DNA from: JBBDMU01 sp040878115
GTDB taxonomy: Bacteria; Bacteroidota; Rhodothermia; Balneolales; Natronogracilivirgulaceae
Assembly (NCBI GenBank): GCA_040878115.1
Contig: JBBDMV010000108.1
Location: 1 to 64,000 of the forward strand
Length of the DNA: 64,000 nt
Direction: 5' to 3'
Part shown: piece by piece, positions 36,759 to 45,641 of the stretch
Layout: every line of letters starts with the position of its first letter
Position numbering within the stretch: position 1 is the stretch's first letter
The notes under the pieces: model-generated
What the model saw: the letters and a program-made list of their open reading frames with translations, nothing else
Database searches by the model: none
Told to the model about the DNA's origin: nothing
Program-made: the position numbers and the translations under genes

Positions 36759-37691
36759 CTAAAATAAATCTATCAATCGTAAATGCTTAACAAACTGGCT
36801 TGGGTCATCATTTATATCCATAATCAGCTCATTCATATTATAGGATAGCGTGTCCAAATTTTGATACAGAGACGGATCATTGATAAACATACCCAGACTT
36901 CCCTCACCGCTGTTAATTTTCTTCATCGTAATACTGAGCTCCGAACTGACACCACCAAGTTCGGCAGTGACTTTGTTAAGCTCTCTGCCGGTAACGGCCA
37001 GGTTTGTTAATAAGCTGTCTAATTGTTCCTCTCGTCCGGTGCTGAGCGTGTCTACATTAGCCAGTATATTTTGTAATGAACCTATGGCTTGAGTTAATTC
37101 CTGCTCTTTTTCACGGACGGCCCGATCAACATTTTGTGTTGTCTGGCTTAAATGATGAAGGAACTGCTCTACATCCTGGCTGCCACCCTCGAGCATTACA
37201 CGATCCAATTCTCTAAGCAGGGAAGACAGGCTTTTAGTTGATTCGGTTATATTCGGTCCGAGTTCTTCACTATACGATTGCACATCGCCCATTAATCCTT
37301 CGTCAAATCGTCCTTCTATATATCCATCATATTCAATAGTATCTGTACGGTCTGACCTTTCGATTGTGATAGCTTTATTTCCGATCATATCTACAGATTG
37401 TATTAAAGCGACGGAGCCTTTTGGAATACCCTTATCATAATTAATGTTGAGCACAACATGTACGCTGTCGGCATCAGTAAGATTTATATCACGTACAGTA
37501 CCGACCTTTACGCCAGACATTAATATAGAAGTTCCGATATTGATGCCATTTACGCGATCAAAGTGGGTATTTATAATCTCAGTCTGTCGAAAAACGGGCA
37601 TATCCTGCATAAATCGAAAACCTACAATAGCAATAACAAGAGCTAAAGCTATGGTCAGACCTATTTTAATTTCGTTGCTAAGTTTCTTCAA
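36759..37691 (-). CDS. mlaD: MlaD family substrate-binding protein
   Basis: A 310-residue MCE-domain protein. An N-terminal membrane anchor (about 8-27) is followed by the MCE beta-barrel (about 35-115, with FDRVNGINIGTSILMSGVKV) and a long helical C-terminal region (about 140-310) with Ser/Thr/Glu-rich heptads. MlaD hexamers bind phospholipid and pass it between membranes. It overlaps mlaF by 4 nt, showing a translationally coupled operon mlaE-mlaF-mlaD. Auxiliary genes (mlaA/B/C) are absent here, which is common outside Proteobacteria. Confidence 0.9.
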   Translation of the reverse strand: MKKLSNEIKIGLTIALALVIAIVGFRFMQDMPVFRQTEIINTHFDRVNGINIGTSILMSGVKVGTVRDINLTDADSVHVVLNINYDKGIPKGSVALIQSVDMIGNKAITIERSDRTDTIEYDGYIEGRFDEGLMGDVQSYSEELGPNITESTKSLSSLLRELDRVMLEGGSQDVEQFLHHLSQTTQNVDRAVREKEQELTQAIGSLQNILANVDTLSTGREEQLDSLLTNLAVTGRELNKVTAELGGVSSELSITMKKINSGEGSLGMFINDPSLYQNLDTLSYNMNELIMDINDDPSQFVKHLRLIDLF

Positions 37692-38440
37692 AATTCACCT
37701 CGTTTACTAATTTGATATTCACTTGCTCTGATGAAACTATTTAACCTTTTATGTGTGCTTTTTTCCATTTCTTCAATGGTTCCATACCAGCTTAGTTTTT
37801 GCTCATCAATAAAAGCAGCCTTGTCAGCTACCCTAAGCACGCTATGCATATCATGTGTAACTACTACTGATAAAACATCAAGTTCATCTGCCATTAATAT
37901 AATCAGGTCATTAATCTCATCGGACGTTTCCGGGTCTAGTCCGGACGTGGGTTCATCATATAAAATATAATCAGGCCGAAGTACTATAGCTCGTGCAATG
38001 CCAATCCGTTTACGCATACCACCCGATAAAGCTGCAGTAGATTTGTCACCTATATTTTCCAGGTTAACCTGTTCAAGGCTTTCCAAAACACGTTTCCTGA
38101 TCTTAGATTCAGAATAGTCCGTAAAATATCGCAGGGGGAAAGCCACATTCTCAAACGCACTGATGGAGTCGAAAAGTGCCGCGCCCTGAAAAAGAACGCC
38201 AAATCGCTGGCGCACATTTCTAAGTTCGGCATACGACATATCGAAAATACTTACACCATCTATTAAAACTCCCCCTTCGTTTGGGCTCATAAGGGCATTT
38301 ATATGCTTCATCAAAACCGATTTCCCCGAGCCGGATTTCCCTATAATAGCCAGAGTTTCTCCTTCATCAATGTTTAAATTGACGTTTTCCCAAATAAGGG
38401 TATCCCCAAAACTTTTTGTAAGATTCTTTATTTCAATCAT
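37688..38440 (-). CDS. mlaF: ABC transporter ATP-binding protein MlaF
   Basis: A 250-residue ATPase with Walker A GKSGSGKSVL, signature LSGGMRKRIGIARA, Walker B YILYDEPTSGLDPET and the H-loop VTHDMHS. It powers the MlaE permease in retrograde lipid transport. Overlaps mlaD (4 nt) and lies 10 nt after mlaE. Confidence 0.95.
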   Translation of the reverse strand: MIEIKNLTKSFGDTLIWENVNLNIDEGETLAIIGKSGSGKSVLMKHINALMSPNEGGVLIDGVSIFDMSYAELRNVRQRFGVLFQGAALFDSISAFENVAFPLRYFTDYSESKIRKRVLESLEQVNLENIGDKSTAALSGGMRKRIGIARAIVLRPDYILYDEPTSGLDPETSDEINDLIILMADELDVLSVVVTHDMHSVLRVADKAAFIDEQKLSWYGTIEEMEKSTHKRLNSFIRASEYQISKRGEF

Positions 38441-38450
38441 GAGTAGCTTA

Positions 38451-39188
38451 TCACAGCAAAATTATAGCTAATACCAAATCAGCTAAAAGTACATAAATAC
38501 AGCTTAATACGGTGGCTTGAGTTGTGGCATTTCCTACTCCCTCTGCTCCACCTGAAGCGTAATACCCTTTAAAACACGAAATGGAAGTAATCACGTAACC
38601 AAATACAAACGCCTTGATCAGACCAAAAGTTACATCCCAGGGGAAAAAAACTTGTCTTGCCCCTATCAAAAAGTCGGCAGGAGGCAGAGCTCCTGTTATG
38701 AAACCTGCCAGTATACCGCCTCCTATTCCGGCGGTACCGGCTGCTATATAAATAATCGGAAACATAATCAGGCCCGCAAGTACCCTGGGCATTACCAAAA
38801 AAGTAACCGAGTTAAAACCCATAGATTCGAGAGCGTCTATTTGCTCGCTTACGGCCATAGTACCCAATTCAGTTGCGATACGTGCTCCAACCCGGCCGGC
38901 AAGAACGAGCGCACTGATTACGGCTGCCAATTCAATAAGCAAAGACTGAGATACTATGGCACCGATTGTGGATCGCGGAATAAACCCCGCCAAAAGCTGA
39001 TAGGCAGTTTGAACAGTCATAACTGCTCCCGTGAAAAAACCTGCTAAAATAATAATAGGCAGGGAATCGTACCCCGTTTTTATCATTTCCAGAGTGAGGT
39101 TCTTTCGGTATGTGCCAAACTCTGATGATGACCTTAAGGCCTCAAACAACAACCTGCAATAGCGTCCCAGGTCTGTAAATAATTGCAT
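38451..39188 (-). CDS. mlaE: ABC transporter permease MlaE
   Basis: A 245-residue DUF140 permease with about five membrane helices. Conserved motifs are FTGAVMTVQTAYQL, LAGRVGARIATELGTM, SEQIDALESMG and the C-terminal GNATTQATVLSC. First gene of the lipid transport operon. A candidate promoter box lies about 100 nt upstream. Confidence 0.94.
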   Translation of the reverse strand: MQLFTDLGRYCRLLFEALRSSSEFGTYRKNLTLEMIKTGYDSLPIIILAGFFTGAVMTVQTAYQLLAGFIPRSTIGAIVSQSLLIELAAVISALVLAGRVGARIATELGTMAVSEQIDALESMGFNSVTFLVMPRVLAGLIMFPIIYIAAGTAGIGGGILAGFITGALPPADFLIGARQVFFPWDVTFGLIKAFVFGYVITSISCFKGYYASGGAEGVGNATTQATVLSCIYVLLADLVLAIILL

Positions 39189-39292
39189 TTACTAATCTCT
39201 ATTTTTCAAGCCCCGGTCTTCAACATAGTGAATTTCCCATGCTTTTAACCAAAAGATTGGGGTTAATTTTCTTTAAATATACGCATAACTGG

Positions 39293-39300
39293 CAAACATA
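39293..39300 (-). promoter_or_regulatory. Candidate TAnnTTTG promoter of mlaE operon
   Basis: The minus strand reads TATGTTTG, matching the Bacteroidota -7 consensus TAnnTTTG, about 105 nt upstream of mlaE. The -33 TTTG partner is not exact, so this is a tentative call. Confidence 0.35.
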
Positions 39301-39413
39301 TTTAATCCAACTAATTAAAAGCCATTAACGTTCTTTTTTGAAATCATAATCATAACATTAACAACAGAATTTCATATTTTAGTGATCAATTTAGAGTCAG
39401 TACCTTTATTTTT

Positions 39414-39662
39414 TTGAATGTGTTTTCAAAAATTTCCTCTTTGCTCATCATGTTATTAGCATTCGCGTCTTATGCCGAAGCTCAAAGTGATTTCAATTCA
39501 ACTTTCCGCTTTCTCAACATCCCGAGTTCAGCCCGGGCAGCGGGCTTAGGTGGTGTAAATGTGGCGTTGCCGGATGCTGATGTTACCCATTCCCAGATGA
39601 ACCCTGCCCATTCAGACAAGCCTTTAATTTCAATTATAAACGTGACACTTAAAAACATATAA
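39414..39662 (+). pseudogene. Truncated PorQ-like gene
   Basis: An 82-codon frame with a signal peptide (LLIMLLAFASYAEA) followed by FRFLNIPSSARAAGLGGVN and VTHSQMNPAHSD, which match the first 60 mature residues of PorQ, a type IX secretion-associated outer membrane protein of about 340 residues. It then ends after a short foreign tail (INVTLKNI) at TAATG, where the ATG is the aroC start. Most of the gene is missing. It is a stump, though it may still be transcribed and couple translation to aroC. The start is TTG (or a GTG two codons on). Confidence 0.75.
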
Positions 39663-40837
39663 TGATACGCTATCTTACGGCCGGTGAATCTCACGGTCCC
39701 GAATTAACTGGAATTGTTGAAGGTTTGCCTGCGGGGCTTACACTCAAAAGTGAAGACATTGCCCTACACCTTGCGCGCCGTCAAAAAGGCTATGGAAGAG
39801 GCGGCAGGATGGCATTTGAAAAAGATGTTGCTGAGATCATTTCGGGTGTGCGTTTTAGCAAAACTATGGGTAGCCCGGTTTCTCTGAAACTTCACAACAA
39901 AGCTTTCAAGAACGACCCACAAAACTGGCCCAAAGTAATGGCTGCCGACGGTGATGGTGAGGGGGTTGAGCGAATAACCATTCCAAGACCGGGTCATGCC
40001 GATTTGGTAGGAACGCAAAAGTATCAATTAAACGATATTCGCCCGGTTATCGAACGGTCCAGTGCACGGGAGACGGGAATTCGTGTAGCATGTACCGCAA
40101 CGGCCCGGATATTTTTAAAGCATTTTGGCATTGAAATAGGTGGACACGTTCTGCAAATTGGTGGTGTGGGGTATGACAAATGGGATGAGATTCGTGAGCT
40201 TGCTGATCCGCTGACCAAACAGGGAGCTGAGAATTTATTCAGAAGAGCCGATGAATCTGAGGTGAGATGCCTGAAAGATGACCTTTCGCGGCAAATGGTA
40301 GATGAAATTAAGGTCCGCCGTAAAGAAGGGACTTCACTTGGCGGCATTTATGAGATTGTAATCACCGGAGTTCCGGAAGGGTTGGGTAGTTACTCACAAT
40401 GGGACAGGAAGATGGAAGGGCAAATTGCTCAGGCTATTATGAGTACACAGGCCATGAAGGGCGTCGAAATTGGGATAGGTTTTGAAGCAGGAAGACGACG
40501 AGGCCATGAAATACACGACGAAATAACCTGGGATGGGAACACATATGGCCGTAAGACCAATAGGGCCGGTGGGATAGAAGGAGGTATCAGTACAGGAATG
40601 CCCATTATCATACGCGGTGCCATGAAGCCCATACCCACTATGCTCAAGCCTATAGATACCGTCGACATTGATACCAAAGAAACCGTAGATACACGCTATG
40701 AACGGTCCGATGTTTGCGCACTGCCCAGGGCCGTGGTTGTAATTGAAAATATACTGGCACCTGTTATTGCTAATGCATTTCTCGAAAAATACGGCGGAGA
40801 TTCTATCGGGGAAATCGAACAAAGATATAAAGTTTAA
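39662..40837 (+). CDS. aroC: Chorismate synthase
   Basis: A 391-residue FMN-dependent enzyme converting EPSP to chorismate, the last shikimate step. Seen are GESHGPELTGIVEGLPAG at the N-terminus, RRQKGYGRGGRM, RPGHADLVG, the RSSARET motif and PIPTMLKPIDTVD. Slightly longer than E. coli AroC (361), as in Gram-positive/Bacteroidota forms. The start overlaps the stop of the porQ stump (TAATG) and no Shine-Dalgarno is visible, so its translation may depend on coupling. Followed by a TPR gene after 12 nt. Confidence 0.96.
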   Translation: MIRYLTAGESHGPELTGIVEGLPAGLTLKSEDIALHLARRQKGYGRGGRMAFEKDVAEIISGVRFSKTMGSPVSLKLHNKAFKNDPQNWPKVMAADGDGEGVERITIPRPGHADLVGTQKYQLNDIRPVIERSSARETGIRVACTATARIFLKHFGIEIGGHVLQIGGVGYDKWDEIRELADPLTKQGAENLFRRADESEVRCLKDDLSRQMVDEIKVRRKEGTSLGGIYEIVITGVPEGLGSYSQWDRKMEGQIAQAIMSTQAMKGVEIGIGFEAGRRRGHEIHDEITWDGNTYGRKTNRAGGIEGGISTGMPIIIRGAMKPIPTMLKPIDTVDIDTKETVDTRYERSDVCALPRAVVVIENILAPVIANAFLEKYGGDSIGEIEQRYKV

Positions 40838-40849
40838 AAAGCTGATATT

Positions 40850-41173
40850 ATGCAAAAGAAAAGAATGGAAAAGCTGAAAGAGTTTTTAGCAAAAGATCCC
40901 ACAGATTCTTTTGCTAAATTTGCTTTAGCTCTGGAGTATGTGAATCTTTCAGAGTTGGACACGGCCAGAGCTTTGTTCGAAGAACTTCAACAAGATGATC
41001 CTGAGTATGTAGGTCTGTATTACCATTTGGGTAAGCTTTATGAAAATCTAGATGAAACAGGTCCTGCTATTACAACTTACAACAAAGGAATAGAAGTTGC
41101 GGAAAATGCTGCCGATGAGCATTCTGCATCAGAACTACGTCAAGCTTTATTAGAAATCGAATCAGAGGATTAA
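40850..41173 (+). CDS. Small TPR protein
   Basis: A 107-residue protein of helical repeats: DPTDSFAKFALALEYVNLSE, ELDTARALFEELQQDDPEYV and GLYYHLGKLYENLDETGPAI form two to three TPR units. It is probably a protein-interaction adaptor. Sits 12 nt after aroC and 4 nt before the LysM gene, so the three are likely one operon. Confidence 0.85.
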   Translation: MQKKRMEKLKEFLAKDPTDSFAKFALALEYVNLSELDTARALFEELQQDDPEYVGLYYHLGKLYENLDETGPAITTYNKGIEVAENAADEHSASELRQALLEIESED

Positions 41174-41177
41174 CCCC

Positions 41178-42398
41178 ATGAAAAGTTTAAAAAATACCAT
41201 TGCAAAAAATTTAGTAGCTTTTTTATTCTCACATTTCCTTGTATTTAGTGCCATGAATTTGCATGCTCAGGAAAAGCATACGGTTCGTTCCGGAGATACG
41301 CTTTTTGGCATATCCAATACATATGATGTCACCGTTAATGATATTAGAAAGTGGAATGATATTAATGGAAATTCGATATCAGTCGATCAGGTCCTGATTG
41401 TATCTGGTCCGGACCAAAGCCGCGGATCTTCAGAGTCTACTTTATCACAAGAAGGCACCATACACACTGTTGAGGCCGGAGAGACTTTGTTTCGCATATC
41501 CCGCCAATATAATGTGAGCGTTAATGACATCAGAGAGTGGAATAACCTAAGCAATGATGATCTGAAAATAGGCGAAGAGCTAAAAATCCACAAAGATGCT
41601 GTTACTGAAAACAGTTCACCGGTGGTCGAAAACATAAGTGAGAGTTCCTCATTATCAACCCGGCCCTCGCAAGATTATCATGAAGTAGCTCGTGGCGAAA
41701 CGCTGTATCGAATTTCTCAACAATATAATATGAGCGTGTCTGAGCTCCAGCAGCTTAACAATATTGAGGGCTCTCAGCTAAATATTGGCCAATTTCTTAT
41801 TGTGCATGCAAGTAAGCCAGCCTCATCAGGCATAAGCAAAGCTACGGTGACTGAAGTGGTAGAAGCGGAAGAAGGAGAAGCAGCGGGAGCGGACATTTCA
41901 ACACCTCTGGGAGCATTTGAAAGCCATATTTTAGGAGAAAATGAAACCGTTGAAGGATTAATTACCCATTACCGTATGGACCAGGAAGAGTTTTCCAGCC
42001 TGAACCCCCATTTCAAATTGGATGAAATCAAAGCCGGTGATAGCTTGAAAGTCTTAAAGCCGGTCACATCCGGACGAAAGAATCCCTACCGGGTAGGTTC
42101 CAATTTAGAAGAAGGTGGAGATATATCGGTGACTGTTTATGATCCTCAGCAAAAAGGCAGCACAACAACCAGTGGTGACTTATATAACCCCGGTCATCTC
42201 ACAGCTGCCCATGCTTCATTAAGACTTGGTAAGGTTATATATATTGAAAACCCTGCCAATGAGAAAGGTATTTTTGTACAGATCAATGACCGGGTAACCG
42301 GAAATTATGTGAAGCTCTCCTCTGCCGCTTTTCAGTCTCTTGGTTTTGAAAAGAGCGACGAACTTGCAGCCAGGATATACGAAGAGATGCCCCAATAA
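41178..42398 (+). CDS. LysM-RlpA-like peptidoglycan-binding protein
   Basis: A 406-residue exported protein with a signal peptide (about 1-31). Three clear LysM domains begin with HTVRSGDTLFGIS (about 34), HTVEAGETLFRIS (about 95) and HEVARGETLYRIS (about 168), and a fourth degenerate one begins near 252. The C-terminal part (about 305-405) is an RlpA/double-psi beta-barrel-like domain ending INDRVTGNYVKLSSAAFQSL. It probably binds glycan and processes or organises the cell wall. The operonic TPR and aroC neighbours give no functional hint. Confidence 0.88.
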   Translation: MKSLKNTIAKNLVAFLFSHFLVFSAMNLHAQEKHTVRSGDTLFGISNTYDVTVNDIRKWNDINGNSISVDQVLIVSGPDQSRGSSESTLSQEGTIHTVEAGETLFRISRQYNVSVNDIREWNNLSNDDLKIGEELKIHKDAVTENSSPVVENISESSSLSTRPSQDYHEVARGETLYRISQQYNMSVSELQQLNNIEGSQLNIGQFLIVHASKPASSGISKATVTEVVEAEEGEAAGADISTPLGAFESHILGENETVEGLITHYRMDQEEFSSLNPHFKLDEIKAGDSLKVLKPVTSGRKNPYRVGSNLEEGGDISVTVYDPQQKGSTTTSGDLYNPGHLTAAHASLRLGKVIYIENPANEKGIFVQINDRVTGNYVKLSSAAFQSLGFEKSDELAARIYEEMPQ

Positions 42399-42779
42399 AT
42401 AGGTCCTGCATGGCTTATTTTAGAAAAAGCAGAAGCTTAACATACAGCTTCTTATACCCATCTATCGCGGATTTGGCATAGCAGCATGGGCCCATTCTCT
42501 TTACAACCTGATGCTTCTTTTAGTCCGGAGTTAAATTAAACTTTGCGTAGCGATTAGCAGCGCCTGCTCGCCGGAAATATTTATTAAAATACTGTAACGC
42601 CTTGTTATATAGGCGAATTAGTTTGCAGCTTTTCGTGTTTATTTGATGATATTAATTAGCGCTGCGCTCAGATATAACTATATTAAAGAGCAGGCAAAAA
42701 AAACTGCGTATTTAATAACAAGAGAGAAAAAAGCATCATTCAAATGGGTGCAAAACGCTATTTTAATATGGGGATAAGG
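42399..42779. other. Intergenic region upstream of ECF sigma gene
   Basis: About 350 bp. A 7-bp hairpin AGAAGCT/AGCTTCT at 42431-42452, followed by TATA, may end the LysM transcript. Farther on, GCCTTGTTATATAGGC makes a small stem. Two ATG codons (42744, 42768) precede the chosen sigma start in frame. No further gene is visible. Confidence 0.4.
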
Positions 42780-43361
42780 ATGACTGAACTAAATTTAGAG
42801 GAGGTTCAGAAGCAAGACGATTTTAGGATGGAGATTATTCCGCATCTGGATGCAATTTATAATTTCGCTCTGCGATTAACTTCGGACCCGAATGACGCCG
42901 AAGATCTTGTTCAGGATACAATCGTCAAAGCATTTAGGTTTTTTAGCAGTTATGAAAAAGGCACCAATGCCAAGGCATGGTTATTCCGGATCCTTAAAAA
43001 CTCCTATATCAACAATTACCGAAAGCAGTCTAAGCAACCACATCAAGTTGACTACAACGATATAGCCGCTTACTATGAATCCATACGAAGCGAACAATCG
43101 GATACTACCGATATGGAGAACATCCTATACCGGAATTTACTTGATGACGACGTAACCAATGCCCTGTCAATTTTGCCGGATGAATTTCGTACCGTTGTTT
43201 TACTTTGTGATATCGAAGGGTTTACCTATGAAGAAATCGCTAACATGGTAGATGTGCCTATTGGTACGATACGTTCGAGGCTGCATCGGGGACGAAACCT
43301 ACTAAGAGGACAGCTTATCGAATATGCTGTCAAACGTGGTTACGACAGTACACGTCATTAA
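42780..43361 (+). CDS. RNA polymerase ECF sigma factor
   Basis: About 193 residues from ATG 42780 (the frame also has ATG at 42744 and 42768). Region 2 contains YNFALRLTSDPNDAEDLVQD and the -10 helix AWLFRILKNSYINNYRK. Region 4 contains LPDEFRTVVLLCDIEGFTYE and VPIGTIRSRLHRGRNLLR. It lies alone: no anti-sigma gene follows, because the next transcript is the convergent rnpB. It resembles group ECF factors of the SigH-like type common in Bacteroidota. Regulation unknown. Confidence 0.93.
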   Translation: MTELNLEEVQKQDDFRMEIIPHLDAIYNFALRLTSDPNDAEDLVQDTIVKAFRFFSSYEKGTNAKAWLFRILKNSYINNYRKQSKQPHQVDYNDIAAYYESIRSEQSDTTDMENILYRNLLDDDVTNALSILPDEFRTVVLLCDIEGFTYEEIANMVDVPIGTIRSRLHRGRNLLRGQLIEYAVKRGYDSTRH

Positions 43362-43370
43362 ATAAAAAAA

Positions 43371-43727
43371 GCGGGTTGCCTGTAAGCCGAATTCTGTATT
43401 CCGGAACAAGCCGGAATGGTAATCATTTATCTAAGATTATCGTCACCGATAACCTTATGCGGTCTACCCGGCAGTATCGTGACAAGCTACACACTGCCTT
43501 ACTTGACCTTGCACCCCGTGAGGTTTACCATGCACCATTTCGTCACCGAAACGGACGGTGAGCTCTTACCTCGCCATTTCACCCTTACCTTGATCTGAAC
43601 AAGGCGGTATATTTTCTGTTGCACTTTCTGTCTCCGAAAAATCGGGGCCTTCCTGTTAGGAAGCACGGCGCTTGTAGGTGTTCGGACTTTCCTCTCCAAA
43701 AATGGAGCGATTACCCGACAACCCTGC
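43371..43727 (-). ncRNA. rnpB: RNase P RNA
   Basis: Bacterial-type-A-like RNase P RNA of about 357 nt. The minus strand shows the conserved 5' GGAGAGGAAAGTCCGAACAC, the centre GGTGAAATGGCGAGGTAAGA, the AGACCGCATAAGG block and the 3' ACAGAATTCGGCTTACAGG. The P1 helix is formed by GGGTTG and CAACCC at the ends. A T-run (plus-strand A7 at 43364-43370) directly follows and should act as terminator. Convergent with the sigma gene. Confidence 0.94.
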
Positions 43728-43832
43728 TTTTTTCATTTTAACGAATTAATATAAACCTATTGCATATCTGTGATCAAGCCCAGAGAAAACCTGATAAATA
43801 CTACCTAAAGATTATCCTGCCTAAGGTTTTAC

Positions 43833-44615
43833 CTATTTTGAACTAAAAGCCTTTTTTGCTTCTGTAAAAAACGATGGGTCAACTACAATTCGCCCACTGT
43901 TCTCATCAATAATGATCTTATTCATACGCCGAACATCAACCTGGACCTGCGGAGGCAGCATCATACCCATACTGGAGCCTTTTTCCATTGCAACTACAGC
44001 TATATTGTTATTAAGGCCTTCCCTAAGGCGTTCATAGCTTTTTAGGTACCGTGAAGATATTTCTTTAGCAGCCTTATCGCGCTTTTTTAGCAGTGTTTTT
44101 TCCTCGCTTTTGGTACTTTCCACTAACTTATCCAGGTTGTCTTTCATTTCCTGAAGCACTTCAGCCGTTTTAACCTGCTTTTCTTCGAACTCCACCAGAC
44201 TTTTATCCAGCTCATCAGATATTAATGCTATTTCCTCAATACGAGTTTTAGCATTTTCTACAGCTTGGTTCTGAGATTCGATCTCTTTGGTAAGAGCATC
44301 ATATTCGCGATTGTTACGAACAGTCAATTGTTGCTCTTCGTATTTTTTTACAATAGCTTCGGAATCTTTAATCTCTGTTTCAAGTTGAGAATGCTCAAGT
44401 TTTAACTCTTTTTGCTCGGCTTTAGTCCTGTTGACTCGTGCATTAAGTCTGGCGAGATCTGTTTCTACGTCTAGAATATCCTCCGGCAAGTCACCTCTGA
44501 GCCGGGTAAGTTCATCAATTCGCGAATCGATGAATTGCAGATTAGCCAGACTCTGCAGGATCTCTTGTACGCTATTGCTACTTTGGTCCGTTTTGTTCTT
44601 TGTTTCTGTAGTCAT
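43833..44615 (-). CDS. CT398-like coiled-coil protein lacking the zinc-ribbon cysteines
   Basis: A 260-residue protein with a long coiled coil (about 15-190, including TVRNNREYDALTKEIE, a hallmark of the CT398/DUF164 family). The C-terminus keeps the fold signature (GMMLPPQVQVDVRRMNKIII, GRIVVD), where relatives have a C4 zinc ribbon (CGGCHM.LPPQ...CPNCGRILY). Every cysteine position is replaced, and the protein contains no Cys at all. The family is linked to sigma/flagellar or type III interactions in other phyla; the role here is unknown. Overlaps the NIF3-like gene by 4 nt. Confidence 0.85.
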   Translation of the reverse strand: MTTETKNKTDQSSNSVQEILQSLANLQFIDSRIDELTRLRGDLPEDILDVETDLARLNARVNRTKAEQKELKLEHSQLETEIKDSEAIVKKYEEQQLTVRNNREYDALTKEIESQNQAVENAKTRIEEIALISDELDKSLVEFEEKQVKTAEVLQEMKDNLDKLVESTKSEEKTLLKKRDKAAKEISSRYLKSYERLREGLNNNIAVVAMEKGSSMGMMLPPQVQVDVRRMNKIIIDENSGRIVVDPSFFTEAKKAFSSK

Positions 44616-45406
44616 TTATAGGTTTGTATTGGGTTTGTATTAACGCTTGTTGATTCTACAATCAATTCAGGAAACTTAGTCCTCAAGACATCTCGCATGA
44701 TATTAATAATAGGGGATTCACTCTCATAATGCCCCACGTCCAGAAGCATGAAATCAGTCTTTCCTGTAAAGAAATCGTGGTATTTGATATCAGAGGTTAT
44801 ATAAGCATCTGCTCCCAAAGTCATAGCACTTTGTGCCAGGGAAAATCCAGATCCGCCGCATACAGCAACTTTACCAATGGATCCCCGACTGCCTGAATAA
44901 CGAATAACATCGCAATTTAATTTTATCTTAACATGTTCGAGGAAGTCTGATTCCCCAAGTTTAGTATCAAATTCGCCGATCACACCAAGACCATGGGGTA
45001 TGGGCCCGTTCTCTTCCCGGGTTAAAAAGGTGTTCTTTTTAAGGCTAAGCTGGCTGGCCATCACAAAAGAGACACCGCCGCGGGCGGCATCGAGATTAGT
45101 GTGAACAGCCAGAACGGCAATGTCATTGGAAATAAGTTTGTAGAGGACCTTCCCTATATCGTTATCCGGGTTTATTCTGCTTAGCTTTTTAAATATGACC
45201 GGATGATGGGCAACGATAAGATCGCACTTCAGGTCAAGTGCTTCATCAACAACATCTTCAGTAACATCAAGACAGGTGAGGACTTTTTTGACAGGCTTAT
45301 TTTTACTTCCGGTGAGTAGACCTATGTTATCGTAGTCTAGCTTCGTACTTTCGGGTGCCCAATTATCAAAAAAGGCAGAAATATGACCGGCCGTATATGT
45401 TGTCAT
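44612..45406 (-). CDS. NIF3/YbgI dinuclear metal centre protein
   Basis: A 264-residue NIF3-like protein with metal-binding motifs VAHHPVIFK, VHTNLDAARGGV and DVGHYESE (the last near the C-terminus). It forms toroidal hexamers with two metals per active site. Proposed roles include GTP cyclohydrolase-type or amidohydrolase chemistry. Coupled to the downstream coiled-coil gene, a conserved pairing in many bacteria. Confidence 0.93.
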   Translation of the reverse strand: MTTYTAGHISAFFDNWAPESTKLDYDNIGLLTGSKNKPVKKVLTCLDVTEDVVDEALDLKCDLIVAHHPVIFKKLSRINPDNDIGKVLYKLISNDIAVLAVHTNLDAARGGVSFVMASQLSLKKNTFLTREENGPIPHGLGVIGEFDTKLGESDFLEHVKIKLNCDVIRYSGSRGSIGKVAVCGGSGFSLAQSAMTLGADAYITSDIKYHDFFTGKTDFMLLDVGHYESESPIINIMRDVLRTKFPELIVESTSVNTNPIQTYK

Positions 45407-45575
45407 TCCTTAGGGTGGCCTCCCTGCCGCCTGTATGTAGCCCCAGGAGGCAATCCGAAATGATCATGTAGTGGTAAAAAATCCAAAAATACCATTCTGA
45501 AGCAAAAGAAAGATCAGGATTACCTTAAATTAATTAGAACAGTAAAATAAACTTTTTCTGTTCAAACTAAAAGTA

Positions 45576-45583
45576 TAATTTTG
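45576..45583 (+). promoter_or_regulatory. Candidate TAnnTTTG promoter of yggS
   Basis: TAATTTTG matches the Bacteroidota -7 consensus about 60 nt upstream of the yggS start; no exact -33 TTTG was found at the usual distance. Tentative. Confidence 0.35.
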
Positions 45584-45641
45584 TAGGGTAACTTCTTATC
45601 TCTTTTGTATTAAATATAAAATCGAAGTAATTTATTAGTAC

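Noticed and set aside
43376..43699. Three short frames over 43376-43699
   Set aside because: They lie in the RNase P RNA gene.
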